Program-made: the position numbers and the translations under genes
Shown: piece after piece, positions 35,814-44,905 of the stretch
Layout: each line of letters begins with the position of its first letter
Numbering within the stretch: position 1 is the stretch's first letter
Assembly (NCBI GenBank): GCA_900553185.1
Contig: USCT01000003.1
Location: 62,001-126,000 of the forward strand
Length of the DNA: 64,000 nucleotides
Direction of reading: 5' to 3'
Source of the DNA: an uncultured Bacteroides sp.
GTDB lineage: Bacteria; Bacteroidota; Bacteroidia; Bacteroidales; Bacteroidaceae
The notes under the pieces: generated by a model
What the model saw: only the letters and a program-made list of their open reading frames with translations
The model's database searches: none
What the model was told of the DNA's origin: nothing

Positions 35814-36854
35814 ATGAAACCTTTGCAAGAACTTACGCGACCGAACATCTGGGCACTGAAGCCTTATTCTTCGGCCCGCGATGAATATAGCGGCGTAGAA
35901 GCTTCCGTCTTTCTGGACGCCAACGAGAATCCGTACAACCAGCCCAACAACCGTTATCCGGATCCTTTGCAACGAGAGCTGAAAAACCTGATAGCGCCTG
36001 TAAAAAAAGTAAAACCGGAGCAGATTTTTCTGGGAAACGGAAGCGATGAGGCCATCGATCTGGTATACCGTGCCTTCTGCCGGCCGGGCATAGACAATGT
36101 AGTAGCCATCGAGCCCACGTATGGAATGTATCAGGTATGCGCCGATGTGAACGACATAGCATATCGTAAAGTACTGCTAAATGAGGACTTCCAGTTTAAA
36201 GCCGATGATCTGCTGGCAGCCTCCGACGATAATACCAAACTGATTTTCCTCTGCTCTCCCAACAATCCTACCGGAAACAATCTGTCGCATCCGGAAATAG
36301 AAAAGCTGTTGCAGGAATTCCAGGGACTTGTCATCGTAGACGAAGCATATTCCGATTTCTCATCGGCACCTTCTTTCCTACAGAAACTGGATGAATATCC
36401 CAACCTGATCGTCCTGCAGACCTTCTCGAAGGCATGGGGATGCGCAGCTATCCGCCTGGGAATGGCTTTTGCCTCGCCGGAAATCATCGGACTGCTCAGT
36501 AAAATAAAATACCCCTATAACGTGAACCGGCTTACCCAGCAGGAAGCTATCCAGATGATGCAAAAACATTATCAGGTACAGCGATGGGTGGAATCATTGC
36601 TCGAAGAACGGGGACGACTCATGAAAGAATTCAGCAAACTGCCTTGCTGTAAACACATCTATCCGTCGGACGCCAACTTCTTTCTGACCCGTGTAACCGA
36701 CGCAAAAAAGATCTACAGCTACCTGGTAAGCAAAGGAATCATTGTACGTAACCGTACCAACGTAACACTTTGCAAAGACTGCCTGCGTATCACCATCGGC
36801 ACCCGGCCGGAAAACGATGTCCTGCTGGATGCATTGAAAAATATTGAAAAGTAA
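35814..36854 (+). CDS. hisC: histidinol-phosphate aminotransferase
   Basis: HisC is a PLP enzyme that moves an amino group from glutamate to imidazole-acetol phosphate. The 346-residue product carries the class I/II fold with the PLP lysine in TFSKAWGCAAIRLG, the NPTGN and DEAYSDF motifs, and the C-terminal RITIGTRPEND arginine. It starts 17 bp after hisD. Confidence 0.96.
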   Translation: MKPLQELTRPNIWALKPYSSARDEYSGVEASVFLDANENPYNQPNNRYPDPLQRELKNLIAPVKKVKPEQIFLGNGSDEAIDLVYRAFCRPGIDNVVAIEPTYGMYQVCADVNDIAYRKVLLNEDFQFKADDLLAASDDNTKLIFLCSPNNPTGNNLSHPEIEKLLQEFQGLVIVDEAYSDFSSAPSFLQKLDEYPNLIVLQTFSKAWGCAAIRLGMAFASPEIIGLLSKIKYPYNVNRLTQQEAIQMMQKHYQVQRWVESLLEERGRLMKEFSKLPCCKHIYPSDANFFLTRVTDAKKIYSYLVSKGIIVRNRTNVTLCKDCLRITIGTRPENDVLLDALKNIEK

Positions 36855-36858
36855 GCAC

Positions 36859-37977
36859 ATGAAAAAAGTACTATTCATTGATCGTGACGGAACACTGGTC
36901 ATTGAACCTCCTGTAGACTACCAGCTGGACGCTTTCGAAAAGCTGGAATTCTATCCGAAAGTATTTCGGAATCTGTATTTTATCCGTCAGAAGCTCAATT
37001 TTGAATTCGTCATGGTGACCAACCAGGATGGATTGGGAACCGACAGCTTCCCGGAAAACACATTCTGGCCGGTACACAATCTGATCCTGAAGAGTTTCGA
37101 AAACGAAGGTATCGTCTTCGATAACATCTGCATCGACCGCAGTTTTCCGGAGGACAATGCACCTACCCGAAAACCACGCACCGGTATGCTGACTGCCTAT
37201 CTGAAGAATCCGGAATACGACTTGTCCGGGAGCTTCGTCATCGGAGATCGCGCAACCGATGTAGAACTGGCCAGAAACCTGGGTTGTAAAGCCATTCTGC
37301 TGCAACCGGACCGCTCTTCCTTACCGGACGAACTGAAAGGCCATTGTGTACTGGCCACTACGGACTGGGACCGTATAGCCGAGTTCCTGTTTGCCGGAGA
37401 ACGCATCGCCGAAGTACACAGAACAACAAAGGAAACCGATATTTACATCCGTCTGGATCTGGACGGAAACGGAACCTGCCAGATTCACACCGGACTCGGA
37501 TTCTTTGATCACATGCTGGAACAAATCGGAAAGCATGGAGGCATAGACCTGACCATTCAGGTGAAAGGAGACCTGGAAGTAGACGAACATCATACCATCG
37601 AAGACACTGCCATTGCCCTGGGTGACTGCATCCGTCAGGCACTAGGAGACAAACGCGGTATCGAGCGCTACGGTTTCTGTCTGCCCATGGATGATTGCCT
37701 ATGTTCCGTGGCACTGGACTTCGGTGGACGCCCCTGGCTGGTATGGAATGCAGACTTTCATCGTGAAAAAATCGGAGACATGCCAACCGAAATGTTCCTG
37801 CATTTCTTCAAGTCACTGAGCGATTCTGCCCGCATGAACCTGAACATCAAAGCCGAAGGCCAGAACGAGCACCATAAGATAGAAGGTATCTTCAAGGCGT
37901 TGGCCCGTAGCCTGAAAATGGCTGTCCGCAGAGACGTATATCATTACGAAGTTCCTTCCAGCAAGGGACTGTTGTAA
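36859..37977 (+). CDS. hisB: bifunctional histidinol-phosphatase / IGP dehydratase
   Basis: The 372-residue protein fuses two enzymes of the pathway. Residues about 1-165 are a HAD phosphatase (FIDRDGTL nucleophile, VMVTNQDG, GDRATDVELA), giving histidinol from its phosphate. Residues about 180-372 are imidazoleglycerol-phosphate dehydratase, with the manganese-binding motifs FFDHMLEQIGKHGG, DEHHTIEDTAIALG and NEHHKIEGIFKALAR. The ATG at 36859 lies 4 bp after the hisC stop; an earlier TTG inside hisC is less likely. No clear terminator follows. Confidence 0.97.
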   Translation: MKKVLFIDRDGTLVIEPPVDYQLDAFEKLEFYPKVFRNLYFIRQKLNFEFVMVTNQDGLGTDSFPENTFWPVHNLILKSFENEGIVFDNICIDRSFPEDNAPTRKPRTGMLTAYLKNPEYDLSGSFVIGDRATDVELARNLGCKAILLQPDRSSLPDELKGHCVLATTDWDRIAEFLFAGERIAEVHRTTKETDIYIRLDLDGNGTCQIHTGLGFFDHMLEQIGKHGGIDLTIQVKGDLEVDEHHTIEDTAIALGDCIRQALGDKRGIERYGFCLPMDDCLCSVALDFGGRPWLVWNADFHREKIGDMPTEMFLHFFKSLSDSARMNLNIKAEGQNEHHKIEGIFKALARSLKMAVRRDVYHYEVPSSKGLL

Positions 37978-38189
37978 TATACGGACATGTTCCGACAAAT
38001 TTTTCTGTTTTCCGATCCAAGACAAAAAAGTTTTTGTGAACAGGTATCAAACGGAAATTACCTTACTTCAAGATACAAGGCTTTGATTTACAAACGAATG
38101 ATATACCGGAACACGACTGTCTATCAGATAAAGAATCTGTAAAAATCTGTTCTTTGAGCGCTGGATATTAAAAATTAACTATCAAATTG
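37978..38189. other. gap between his and trp operons
   Basis: No gene is seen. A weak dyad around CGGACATGTTCCG lies just after the hisB stop and could be a poor terminator. The trp promoter begins at 38190. Confidence 0.5.
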
Positions 38190-38220
38190 TTTGCATCTAT
38201 CAAATTTATCATTACATTTG
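38190..38220 (+). promoter_or_regulatory. sigma-ABfr promoter of the trp operon
   Basis: TTTG (38190-38193), a 19-bp spacer and TACATTTG (38213-38220) match the consensus and lie 30 bp before the leader peptide. Confidence 0.88.
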
Positions 38221-38250
38221 CAACGTAAACAAAAAATTAAAAGAACAAGT

Positions 38251-38313
38251 ATGAAAAATTCCATGGCATATACATTCTTCTGGTGGCGCCTCTTACAACT
38301 CCAAAAGTCGTAA
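38251..38313 (+). CDS. trpL: trp operon leader peptide
   Basis: A 20-codon frame (MKNSMAYTFFWWRLLQLQKS) with two adjacent Trp codons at 38281-38286 and a TAA stop lies between the promoter and a terminator hairpin, the arrangement of a trp attenuator. Confidence 0.87.
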   Translation: MKNSMAYTFFWWRLLQLQKS

Positions 38314-38396
38314 GGGAACTCAGTCGTGTGTATATACCTGAATAAATAAAGATATAACCGTGAAAGGCTGTCGTACTTACGACAGCCTTTCTTTTT
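38265..38396 (+). promoter_or_regulatory. trp attenuator with terminator hairpin
   Basis: The terminator is a perfect 13-bp stem (38362-38374 with 38379-38391; GAAAGGCTGTCG on the 5' side), a 4-nt loop and a T run. An upstream pairing is possible between GGCATATACAT (38265-38275) and GTGTATATACC (38328-38338), enclosing the Trp codons; a stalled ribosome would break it. A direct antiterminator partner for the terminator arm was not obvious by eye. Confidence 0.75.
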
Positions 38397-38432
38397 ATAT
38401 AAATATCAATTACATTCAAAATAAAAGCTACA

Positions 38433-39626
38433 ATGAAAACTTATCAAGTAAACAACGAAGGTTATTACGGAAACTTTGGGGGAGCATACATCCCGGAAAT
38501 CCTTCATCAATGCGTCACCGATCTGAAAGAAACATACCTGAACGTATTGGAAAGCCCAGACTTCAAAGAAGAATTCGCCCAATTGCTGCGCGACTACGTA
38601 GGTCGTCCATCTCCACTGTATCTGGCCAAACGCCTGTCTGAAAAATACAATTGCAAAATTTACCTGAAACGGGAAGATCTGAATCACACAGGAGCTCACA
38701 AAATAAACAATGCCATCGGACAGGTGCTGCTGGCCAGACGGATGGGAAAGAAACGAATTATCGCTGAAACCGGAGCCGGACAGCACGGTGTAGCTACTGC
38801 AACTGTCTGCGCCCTGATGAACATGGAATGTGTGGTTTACATGGGAAAAACCGATGTAGAACGCCAACACGTAAACGTAGAACGCATGAAAATGCTGGGA
38901 GCCAAGGTAGTAGCTGTCACTTCAGGAAACATGACCCTGAAAGACGCTACCAACGAAGCCATCCGCGACTGGTGCTGTCACCCGGCAGATACCTACTACG
39001 TCATCGGCTCTACCGTAGGTCCTCATCCCTATCCGGACATGGTAGCCCGTCTGCAATCGGTCATCAGTGAGGAAATCAAAAAACAGTTGCTGGAACACGA
39101 AGGCAGAGATTACCCGGACTACCTGATGGCCTGCGTAGGCGGAGGCAGCAATGCAGCCGGTACCATCTACCATTATCTTGATGACGAACGGGTGAAAATA
39201 GTATTGGCCGAAGCCGGCGGAAAAGGTATCGACACCAATATGTCAGCAGCTACCATCCAGCTTGGCAGACTGGGAATCATACACGGATCAAAAACACTGG
39301 TCATGCAGGATGAAGACGGACAAATACTGGAACCTTATTCCATTTCAGCCGGTCTGGACTATCCGGGAATCGGGCCGATGCATGCCAACCTGGCTCATGA
39401 ACACCGCGCCACCGTACTGGCCATCAACGACGACGAAGCCATCCGGGCAGCCTATGAACTGACCCGTCTGGAAGGTATCATACCGGCACTGGAATCAGCA
39501 CACGCCTTAGGTGCCCTTTCCAAAATTCATTTCCAACCGACCGACATCGTAGTACTGACCGTATCCGGACGCGGAGACAAGGACATAAATACTTATCTGG
39601 CCAATCAACCTACCACAAACGAATAA
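38433..39626 (+). CDS. trpB: tryptophan synthase beta chain
   Basis: TrpB condenses indole with serine, using PLP, to give tryptophan. The 397-residue protein has the PLP lysine in HTGAHKINNAIGQ, the GAGQHGVATAT segment, the phosphate-binding GGGSNAAG and GRGDKD near the C-terminus. It is of the standard TrpB1 type (NFGGAYIPEIL start). It is the first structural gene of the operon, separated from its partner trpA at the far end. Confidence 0.97.
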   Translation: MKTYQVNNEGYYGNFGGAYIPEILHQCVTDLKETYLNVLESPDFKEEFAQLLRDYVGRPSPLYLAKRLSEKYNCKIYLKREDLNHTGAHKINNAIGQVLLARRMGKKRIIAETGAGQHGVATATVCALMNMECVVYMGKTDVERQHVNVERMKMLGAKVVAVTSGNMTLKDATNEAIRDWCCHPADTYYVIGSTVGPHPYPDMVARLQSVISEEIKKQLLEHEGRDYPDYLMACVGGGSNAAGTIYHYLDDERVKIVLAEAGGKGIDTNMSAATIQLGRLGIIHGSKTLVMQDEDGQILEPYSISAGLDYPGIGPMHANLAHEHRATVLAINDDEAIRAAYELTRLEGIIPALESAHALGALSKIHFQPTDIVVLTVSGRGDKDINTYLANQPTTNE

Positions 39627-39645
39627 CCTGATCAAAACGAGAACA

Positions 39646-41046
39646 ATGAAAAAATATACTTATACTACTGCCTACAAGACCTTACTGGGAGATCTGCATA
39701 CTCCGGTAACGACTTATCTGAAAGTACGCGACTTGTTTCCACAAAGTGTACTCATGGAAAGTTCCGACTATCACGGAGTAGAAAACAACCGTTCCTTTAT
39801 AGGACTGAATCCGATAGCCAGCATATCCATCAGTCATGGTATGGCTACAGCCAAATATCCGGACGGAGCACAAGAAACCCACCCCATCGACAACAACTAC
39901 CGTGTAGAACATGCCATCAGCGATTTTATCGCACACTTTCAGGTTCAAGGTGAATATGCCCATTATTGCGGACTTTATGGGTATACGACGTTCAATGCAG
40001 TACGCTACTTTGAGAATATCCCCATAAAAGACAGTACCAGCACCATCAATGATGCGCCTGACATGCTGTACATCTTATACAAATACCTGATTGTGTTCAA
40101 CGACTTCAAGCATGAGATGGTTTTGCTGGAAATGCAAAGCGATGACGAAGCCAGCCACATCAACGAAGTAGAAAAAGCTATTTGCAACCGTAATTATACG
40201 ACATTCGACTTTCAGGCAATTGGTCCGACAACCAGTACCCTTACCGACGAAGAGCACAAAGCCAATATCCGCAAAGGCATTGCTCACTGTCTGCGGGGAG
40301 ACGTTTTCCAAATCGTTCTTTCCCGCCGTTTCATACAGCGCTACCAGGGAGATGATTTCAAACTATACCGGGCCCTCAGAAGTATCAATCCCTCTCCTTA
40401 CTTATTCTATTTCGACTTCGGGGGATTCAGACTCTTCGGCTCTTCACCCGAGACACACTGCAAAATAGAAAACGGACGGGCCACCATCGATCCGATAGCC
40501 GGAACGACACGCCGTAGCGGCAATAAGGAGACCGATGCCCAACTGACCGCTGCCCTACTGGCCGACCCGAAAGAAAATGCCGAACACGTCATGCTGGTAG
40601 ACCTGGCCCGGAACGACCTGAGCCGGAACTGTCACGACGTAAAGGTAGAATTTTACAAAGAACCGCAATACTACAGTCACGTTATCCATCTGGTAAGCCG
40701 TGTAAGCGGTGAACTGAATCCGGACAGCAATCCGATCAAGACCTTTATTGATACTTTCCCGGCCGGAACACTGAGCGGAGCTCCCAAAGTAAGAGCCATG
40801 CAGCTCATCAGCGAATACGAACCGCATAACCGGGGAGCCTACGGAGGTTGCATCGGATTCATCGGCCTGAACGGAACCCTGAACCAGGCCATCACCATCC
40901 GTACCTTTGTCAGCCGCAACAATGAGCTCTGGTTTCAGGCCGGTGGAGGAATCGTAGCCAAAAGCAACGAAGAAAACGAACTGCAAGAAGTCAACAATAA
41001 ATTAGGAGCTCTGAAAAAAGCCATTGAACTGGCAGAAAAACTTTAA
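39646..41046 (+). CDS. trpE: anthranilate synthase component I
   Basis: TrpE converts chorismate to anthranilate with ammonia supplied by TrpG. The 466-residue product shows the tryptophan-binding MESSD motif near residue 37, which suggests feedback inhibition, and the chorismate-binding C-terminal half with GDVFQIVLSRRF, IDPIAGTTRRSG, LVDLARNDLSR and PAGTLSGAPKVRAM. It follows trpB by 19 bp. Confidence 0.97.
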   Translation: MKKYTYTTAYKTLLGDLHTPVTTYLKVRDLFPQSVLMESSDYHGVENNRSFIGLNPIASISISHGMATAKYPDGAQETHPIDNNYRVEHAISDFIAHFQVQGEYAHYCGLYGYTTFNAVRYFENIPIKDSTSTINDAPDMLYILYKYLIVFNDFKHEMVLLEMQSDDEASHINEVEKAICNRNYTTFDFQAIGPTTSTLTDEEHKANIRKGIAHCLRGDVFQIVLSRRFIQRYQGDDFKLYRALRSINPSPYLFYFDFGGFRLFGSSPETHCKIENGRATIDPIAGTTRRSGNKETDAQLTAALLADPKENAEHVMLVDLARNDLSRNCHDVKVEFYKEPQYYSHVIHLVSRVSGELNPDSNPIKTFIDTFPAGTLSGAPKVRAMQLISEYEPHNRGAYGGCIGFIGLNGTLNQAITIRTFVSRNNELWFQAGGGIVAKSNEENELQEVNNKLGALKKAIELAEKL

Positions 41047-41060
41047 TCCGAACAACCATC

Positions 41061-41636
41061 ATGAAAATAGTTATCATAGACAATTACGATTCGTTTACCT
41101 ATAACTTAAGTCACCTGGTAAAAGAATCAGGTGCCGAAGTCACAGTACTACGCAATGACAGTTTCCAACTCGAAGATCTCGAACCATATCATAAAATATT
41201 ACTGTCTCCCGGTCCCGGTATACCCCAGGAAGCCGGACTGCTGATGGAAGTAATCCGCCAATATGCCGGTAAAAAACCCATTTTAGGCGTCTGCCTGGGT
41301 GAACAGGCCATCGGAGAAGTCTTTGGAGGAAAGCTGACAAACCTCAGCGAAGTTTACCATGGTGTACAAAGCCGGATCCGTCTGACCCAGCCCGATTACC
41401 TGTTCGAAGGGCTTCCGGAAGAAATCCCCGTAGGCCGGTATCATTCGTGGGTAGTAGATCAGGAAGGACTTCCAGACAGCCTCGAAATAACAGCCGTCAG
41501 TCAGGAAGGCTACATCATGGCCATCCGACACAAAAGTCTGGATGTACGCGGCATTCAGTTTCACCCCGAATCCATACTGACTCCTGACGGAAAAAAAATC
41601 ATTAACAACTGGTTGAACCACGAATGTAATATCTGA
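41061..41636 (+). CDS. trpG: anthranilate synthase component II (glutamine amidotransferase)
   Basis: The 191-residue TrpG releases ammonia from glutamine for TrpE. The class I triad is visible: Cys in GVCLGEQAIGE, His and Glu in GIQFHPESILTPDG. The residue after the nucleophile loop is Glu where many relatives have His (GVCLGHQ), a conservative family variation. It is not fused to trpD. Confidence 0.96.
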   Translation: MKIVIIDNYDSFTYNLSHLVKESGAEVTVLRNDSFQLEDLEPYHKILLSPGPGIPQEAGLLMEVIRQYAGKKPILGVCLGEQAIGEVFGGKLTNLSEVYHGVQSRIRLTQPDYLFEGLPEEIPVGRYHSWVVDQEGLPDSLEITAVSQEGYIMAIRHKSLDVRGIQFHPESILTPDGKKIINNWLNHECNI

Positions 41637-41643
41637 AACAAGT

Positions 41644-42639
41644 ATGAAAGAGATTTTAAAAAGACTCTTCAACCATGAAGAGCTGACCCGAGAAGAAGCT
41701 TGCGGCTTACTACAAAATATAACCAAAGGATGCTATAACGACATACAGATAGCATCTTTGCTGACAGTTTTCCAGATGCGGGGCATCAAAGTAAACGAAC
41801 TCATCGGCTTTCGCGATGCCTTGTTGGCAACCCGCCGTCCAATTGACTTGAACGACTATCATCCTATCGACATCGTAGGTACAGGAGGAGACGGAAAAAA
41901 CACTTTCAACATATCCACCTGCGCATGCTTCATCGTAGCCGGGGCCGGATACCACGTAGCCAAACACGGAAATTACGGAGCAACTTCCGTGAGCGGAGCC
42001 AGCAATGTCATGGAAGCTCATGGAGTAAAATTCACCAATGAACCGGACAAACTGATCCGTTCCATGGAAGCATGCAACATGGTTTACCTGCACGCACCGC
42101 TGTTCAACCCGGCCATGAAAAGTGTTGCACCGGTACGAAAAGCCCTGCAGATACGTACCATCTTCAACCTGCTTGGCCCCCTGGTAAACCCGTGCTTGCC
42201 CGATTATCAATTGCTGGGAGTAGCAGATCTTCAGCAAATGCGTCTGTACACCAACACGCTACAAAAACTTGGCATTGGGTTTGCCGTAGTAAACAGCCTC
42301 GACGGCTACGACGAGATCTCATTAACCAACGAATTCAAAGTCATGACCAACCATTATGAGACAATTTATTATCCGGAAAGACTGGGACTGGAAATGGCTC
42401 CGCAAGAAGCCCTCTACGGAGGGAATACCCCCGAAGAAGCTTCAAGAATATTCGACAACGTACTGACCTGCCAGGCCACAAAAGCCCAAACGGACTGTGT
42501 AATCATCAATGCGGCTTTCGCCATTCAGACCATTCATCCCATGAAACCCATCGAAACATGTATTGCCCAGGCTCGTGAAACACTGGAAAGCGGAAAAGCA
42601 CTGAAAACTTTCAAGAAATTCGTTGAGCTGAACAGTTAA
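41644..42639 (+). CDS. trpD: anthranilate phosphoribosyltransferase
   Basis: TrpD links anthranilate to PRPP. The 331-residue protein carries the PRPP-binding GTGGDGKNTFNIST motif, KHGNYGATSVSGASNVMEAHG and RTIFNLLGPLVNP. It starts 7 bp after the trpG stop. Confidence 0.96.
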   Translation: MKEILKRLFNHEELTREEACGLLQNITKGCYNDIQIASLLTVFQMRGIKVNELIGFRDALLATRRPIDLNDYHPIDIVGTGGDGKNTFNISTCACFIVAGAGYHVAKHGNYGATSVSGASNVMEAHGVKFTNEPDKLIRSMEACNMVYLHAPLFNPAMKSVAPVRKALQIRTIFNLLGPLVNPCLPDYQLLGVADLQQMRLYTNTLQKLGIGFAVVNSLDGYDEISLTNEFKVMTNHYETIYYPERLGLEMAPQEALYGGNTPEEASRIFDNVLTCQATKAQTDCVIINAAFAIQTIHPMKPIETCIAQARETLESGKALKTFKKFVELNS

Positions 42640-42652
42640 AACACTATTACTC

Positions 42653-43441
42653 ATGGAAAAAGATATTTTACAAACCATCATAGCCCATAAACAAACGGAA
42701 ATAACCGCCCAGAAAGAGATTATTTCCCTGAAACAACTGGCCAGCCAGCTGGATGTACCATCCGAAGGAATCAGCATGAAGGCCGCCTTGTCCGCTTCAC
42801 CATACGGTATCATCGCCGAATTCAAAAGACGGTCTCCCTCAAAAGGCTGGATAAAAAAAGACGCGGATGCACGGGTTATCCCGGCCAGTTATGAAGAAAA
42901 CGGAGCTTCCGCACTCTCCATCCTGACCGACGAAACTTTCTTTGGAGGTACACTGAAGGATATACGGGCAGCCCGGCCTCACGTAACCTTACCCATTCTG
43001 CGCAAAGATTTTGTCATCAGTGAATATCAGTTATATCAGGCCAAACTTGTAGGAGCTGATGCCATTTTGCTGATTGCAGCTGCCCTGACCCCACAACAAT
43101 GCATCACCCTGGCCCGCTCCGCACACGAACTGAAACTGGAAGTTCTGCTGGAAATCCATGGTGAACCGGAATTATCCCATATCAATGAATACATCGATAT
43201 GGTAGGTGTAAACAACCGGAACCTGGGTACCTTTCACACCGACGTAGAAAACTCTTTCCGGCTGGCAGAAAAACTTCCCAAGGATTTTCTGCTGGTTTCC
43301 GAAAGCGGAATATCCCAGCCGGAAACAGTGAAAAATCTGCGCAAATCCGGTTTCAAAGGGTTTCTGATGGGAGAAGCTTTTATAAAAACGCCTCAACCCG
43401 GCATGGCACTGTCTCATTTTATCAATGAATTGAAAGCATGA
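42653..43441 (+). CDS. trpC: indole-3-glycerol phosphate synthase
   Basis: TrpC closes the indole ring with loss of carbon dioxide. The 262-residue TIM barrel shows EFKRRSPSKGWI (catalytic Lys), LRKDFVISEYQ, GVNNRNLGTF and SESGI with the phosphate-binding GFLMGEAF. It is a single-function protein. Its stop overlaps the trpF start by 4 bp. Confidence 0.96.
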   Translation: MEKDILQTIIAHKQTEITAQKEIISLKQLASQLDVPSEGISMKAALSASPYGIIAEFKRRSPSKGWIKKDADARVIPASYEENGASALSILTDETFFGGTLKDIRAARPHVTLPILRKDFVISEYQLYQAKLVGADAILLIAAALTPQQCITLARSAHELKLEVLLEIHGEPELSHINEYIDMVGVNNRNLGTFHTDVENSFRLAEKLPKDFLLVSESGISQPETVKNLRKSGFKGFLMGEAFIKTPQPGMALSHFINELKA

Positions 43442-44055
43442 TCGTAAAGGTATGTGGCATGCGTGATGCCCAGAACATTCACGAAGTAGAACTGTGTGGA
43501 GCCGACTGGATGGGGTTTATCTTTTTTCCTACTTCCGCACGAAACATCGTTACACGACCGGAATATCTGCCTGTCAGTACACGGAGGGTCGGCGTATTTG
43601 TTAACGCTAATCCAGAAGACATAACGGCTAGAGCACAGGAATACGGTTTGGATTTCATCCAACTGCACGGTACAGAATCACCGGAACTTTGTGACGGACT
43701 GAAAAGACAAGGATTAAAAATCATCAAGGCATTTTCCGTTCAGTCACCCGACGATTTCCTGCAGACAAACGCCTATGTGCCTTCTTGCGACTATTTCCTT
43801 TTTGATACACCATGCAAGGGCTACGGAGGATCAGGACAACAATTCGACTGGGATCTCCTGCAGCATTATCATGGACAAACTCCTTTCCTGTTAAGCGGAG
43901 GTATCCGCCCGGAAAGCCTGGAAGCCTTATCCGCCTTCCACCACCCTTCCTGGGCAGGTATTGACTTAAACAGTGGGTTTGAGACTTCACCCGGTTACAA
44001 GAACATTGATACACTAAAAACATTTATCAAACAATTCAAAACATTACAACTATGA
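43438..44055 (+). CDS. trpF: phosphoribosylanthranilate isomerase
   Basis: The 205-residue TIM-barrel isomerase carries the catalytic Cys in VKVCGM and the catalytic Asp in LFDTPCKGYGGSG, followed by LSGGI and GIDLNSGFE. The loop that usually reads FxxKSxR is FFPTSARNI here. It overlaps trpC at its start and trpA at its end by 4 bp, so these three are translationally coupled. Confidence 0.95.
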   Translation: MIVKVCGMRDAQNIHEVELCGADWMGFIFFPTSARNIVTRPEYLPVSTRRVGVFVNANPEDITARAQEYGLDFIQLHGTESPELCDGLKRQGLKIIKAFSVQSPDDFLQTNAYVPSCDYFLFDTPCKGYGGSGQQFDWDLLQHYHGQTPFLLSGGIRPESLEALSAFHHPSWAGIDLNSGFETSPGYKNIDTLKTFIKQFKTLQL

Positions 44056-44825
44056 ACCGCATCAATCAATTATTCAACGACAAAAAAGACCATATCCTCT
44101 CTTTATATTTTTGTGCAGGCACTCCCACACTTGACGGTACAGCCAATGTTATCCGTACGCTGGAAAAGAAAGGTATCGATATGATCGAAATAGGAATTCC
44201 ATTCAGTGACCCTATGGCCGACGGCCCAGTCATCCAGAACGCCGCAACCCAGGCATTACGAAACGGCATGACGCTGAAACGGCTGATGAACCAACTGAAA
44301 GACATTCGTAATGACGTAAAAATTCCACTGATATTCATGGGATATCTGAACCCTATCATGCAATACGGATTCGAATCTTTCTGCCAGGACTGCCAAACAA
44401 ACGGTATCGACGGAGTAATCATTCCAGATCTGCCATTTAAAGACTATCAGGAAGAATATCGTCCGATTGCCGAAAGATACGACATCAAAGTCATCATGCT
44501 GATTACGCCGGAAACCAGTGAAGAACGCATACGACAGATAGACCAGCACACAGACGGATTCATCTACATGGTTTCGTCGGCAGCTATCACCGGAGCCCAG
44601 AAGGATTTCAATGAACAGAAGCAGGCTTATTTCCGCCGTATCGAAGCCATGAATCTGAAACACCCGCGCATGATAGGCTTCGGAATATCCAATCACCAAA
44701 CCTACGAAGCAGCCGCATCACATGCCGCAGGATGCATCATAGGCAGTAAGTTCGTAACCCTGCTGGAGGAAGAACATGGAGATACAGAAAAAGCGGTAGA
44801 CAGACTTCTGGAAGCTTTAAAATAA
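44052..44825 (+). CDS. trpA: tryptophan synthase alpha chain
   Basis: TrpA splits indole-3-glycerol phosphate and passes indole to TrpB. The 257-residue product has the catalytic Glu and Asp in EIGIPFSDPMADGP, and the phosphate-binding GFGISN and GCIIGSKFV. It is the last gene of the operon. No clear terminator hairpin is seen before the ansA promoter. Confidence 0.96.
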   Translation: MNRINQLFNDKKDHILSLYFCAGTPTLDGTANVIRTLEKKGIDMIEIGIPFSDPMADGPVIQNAATQALRNGMTLKRLMNQLKDIRNDVKIPLIFMGYLNPIMQYGFESFCQDCQTNGIDGVIIPDLPFKDYQEEYRPIAERYDIKVIMLITPETSEERIRQIDQHTDGFIYMVSSAAITGAQKDFNEQKQAYFRRIEAMNLKHPRMIGFGISNHQTYEAAASHAAGCIIGSKFVTLLEEEHGDTEKAVDRLLEALK

Positions 44826-44852
44826 TCATTTTGTTATTTTAGCGAACGAGGT

Positions 44853-44884
44853 ATTGGCAGAAAAGACAAAGTTTACTATCTTTG
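44853..44884 (+). promoter_or_regulatory. promoter of the asparaginase gene
   Basis: ATTG (44853-44856), a 20-bp spacer and TATCTTTG (44877-44884) fit the Bacteroides consensus with one base off in the -33 box. Confidence 0.7.
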
Positions 44885-44905
44885 TGCCAAAATCCAATGT
44901 ATTAT

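Noticed and set aside
36844..36858. TTG start for hisB inside hisC
   Set aside because: The ATG at 36859 lies directly after the hisC stop and begins with the conserved HAD motif region.
38360..38641. Open frame starting in the trp terminator
   Set aside because: It overlaps the trpB start in another frame and has no conserved features.
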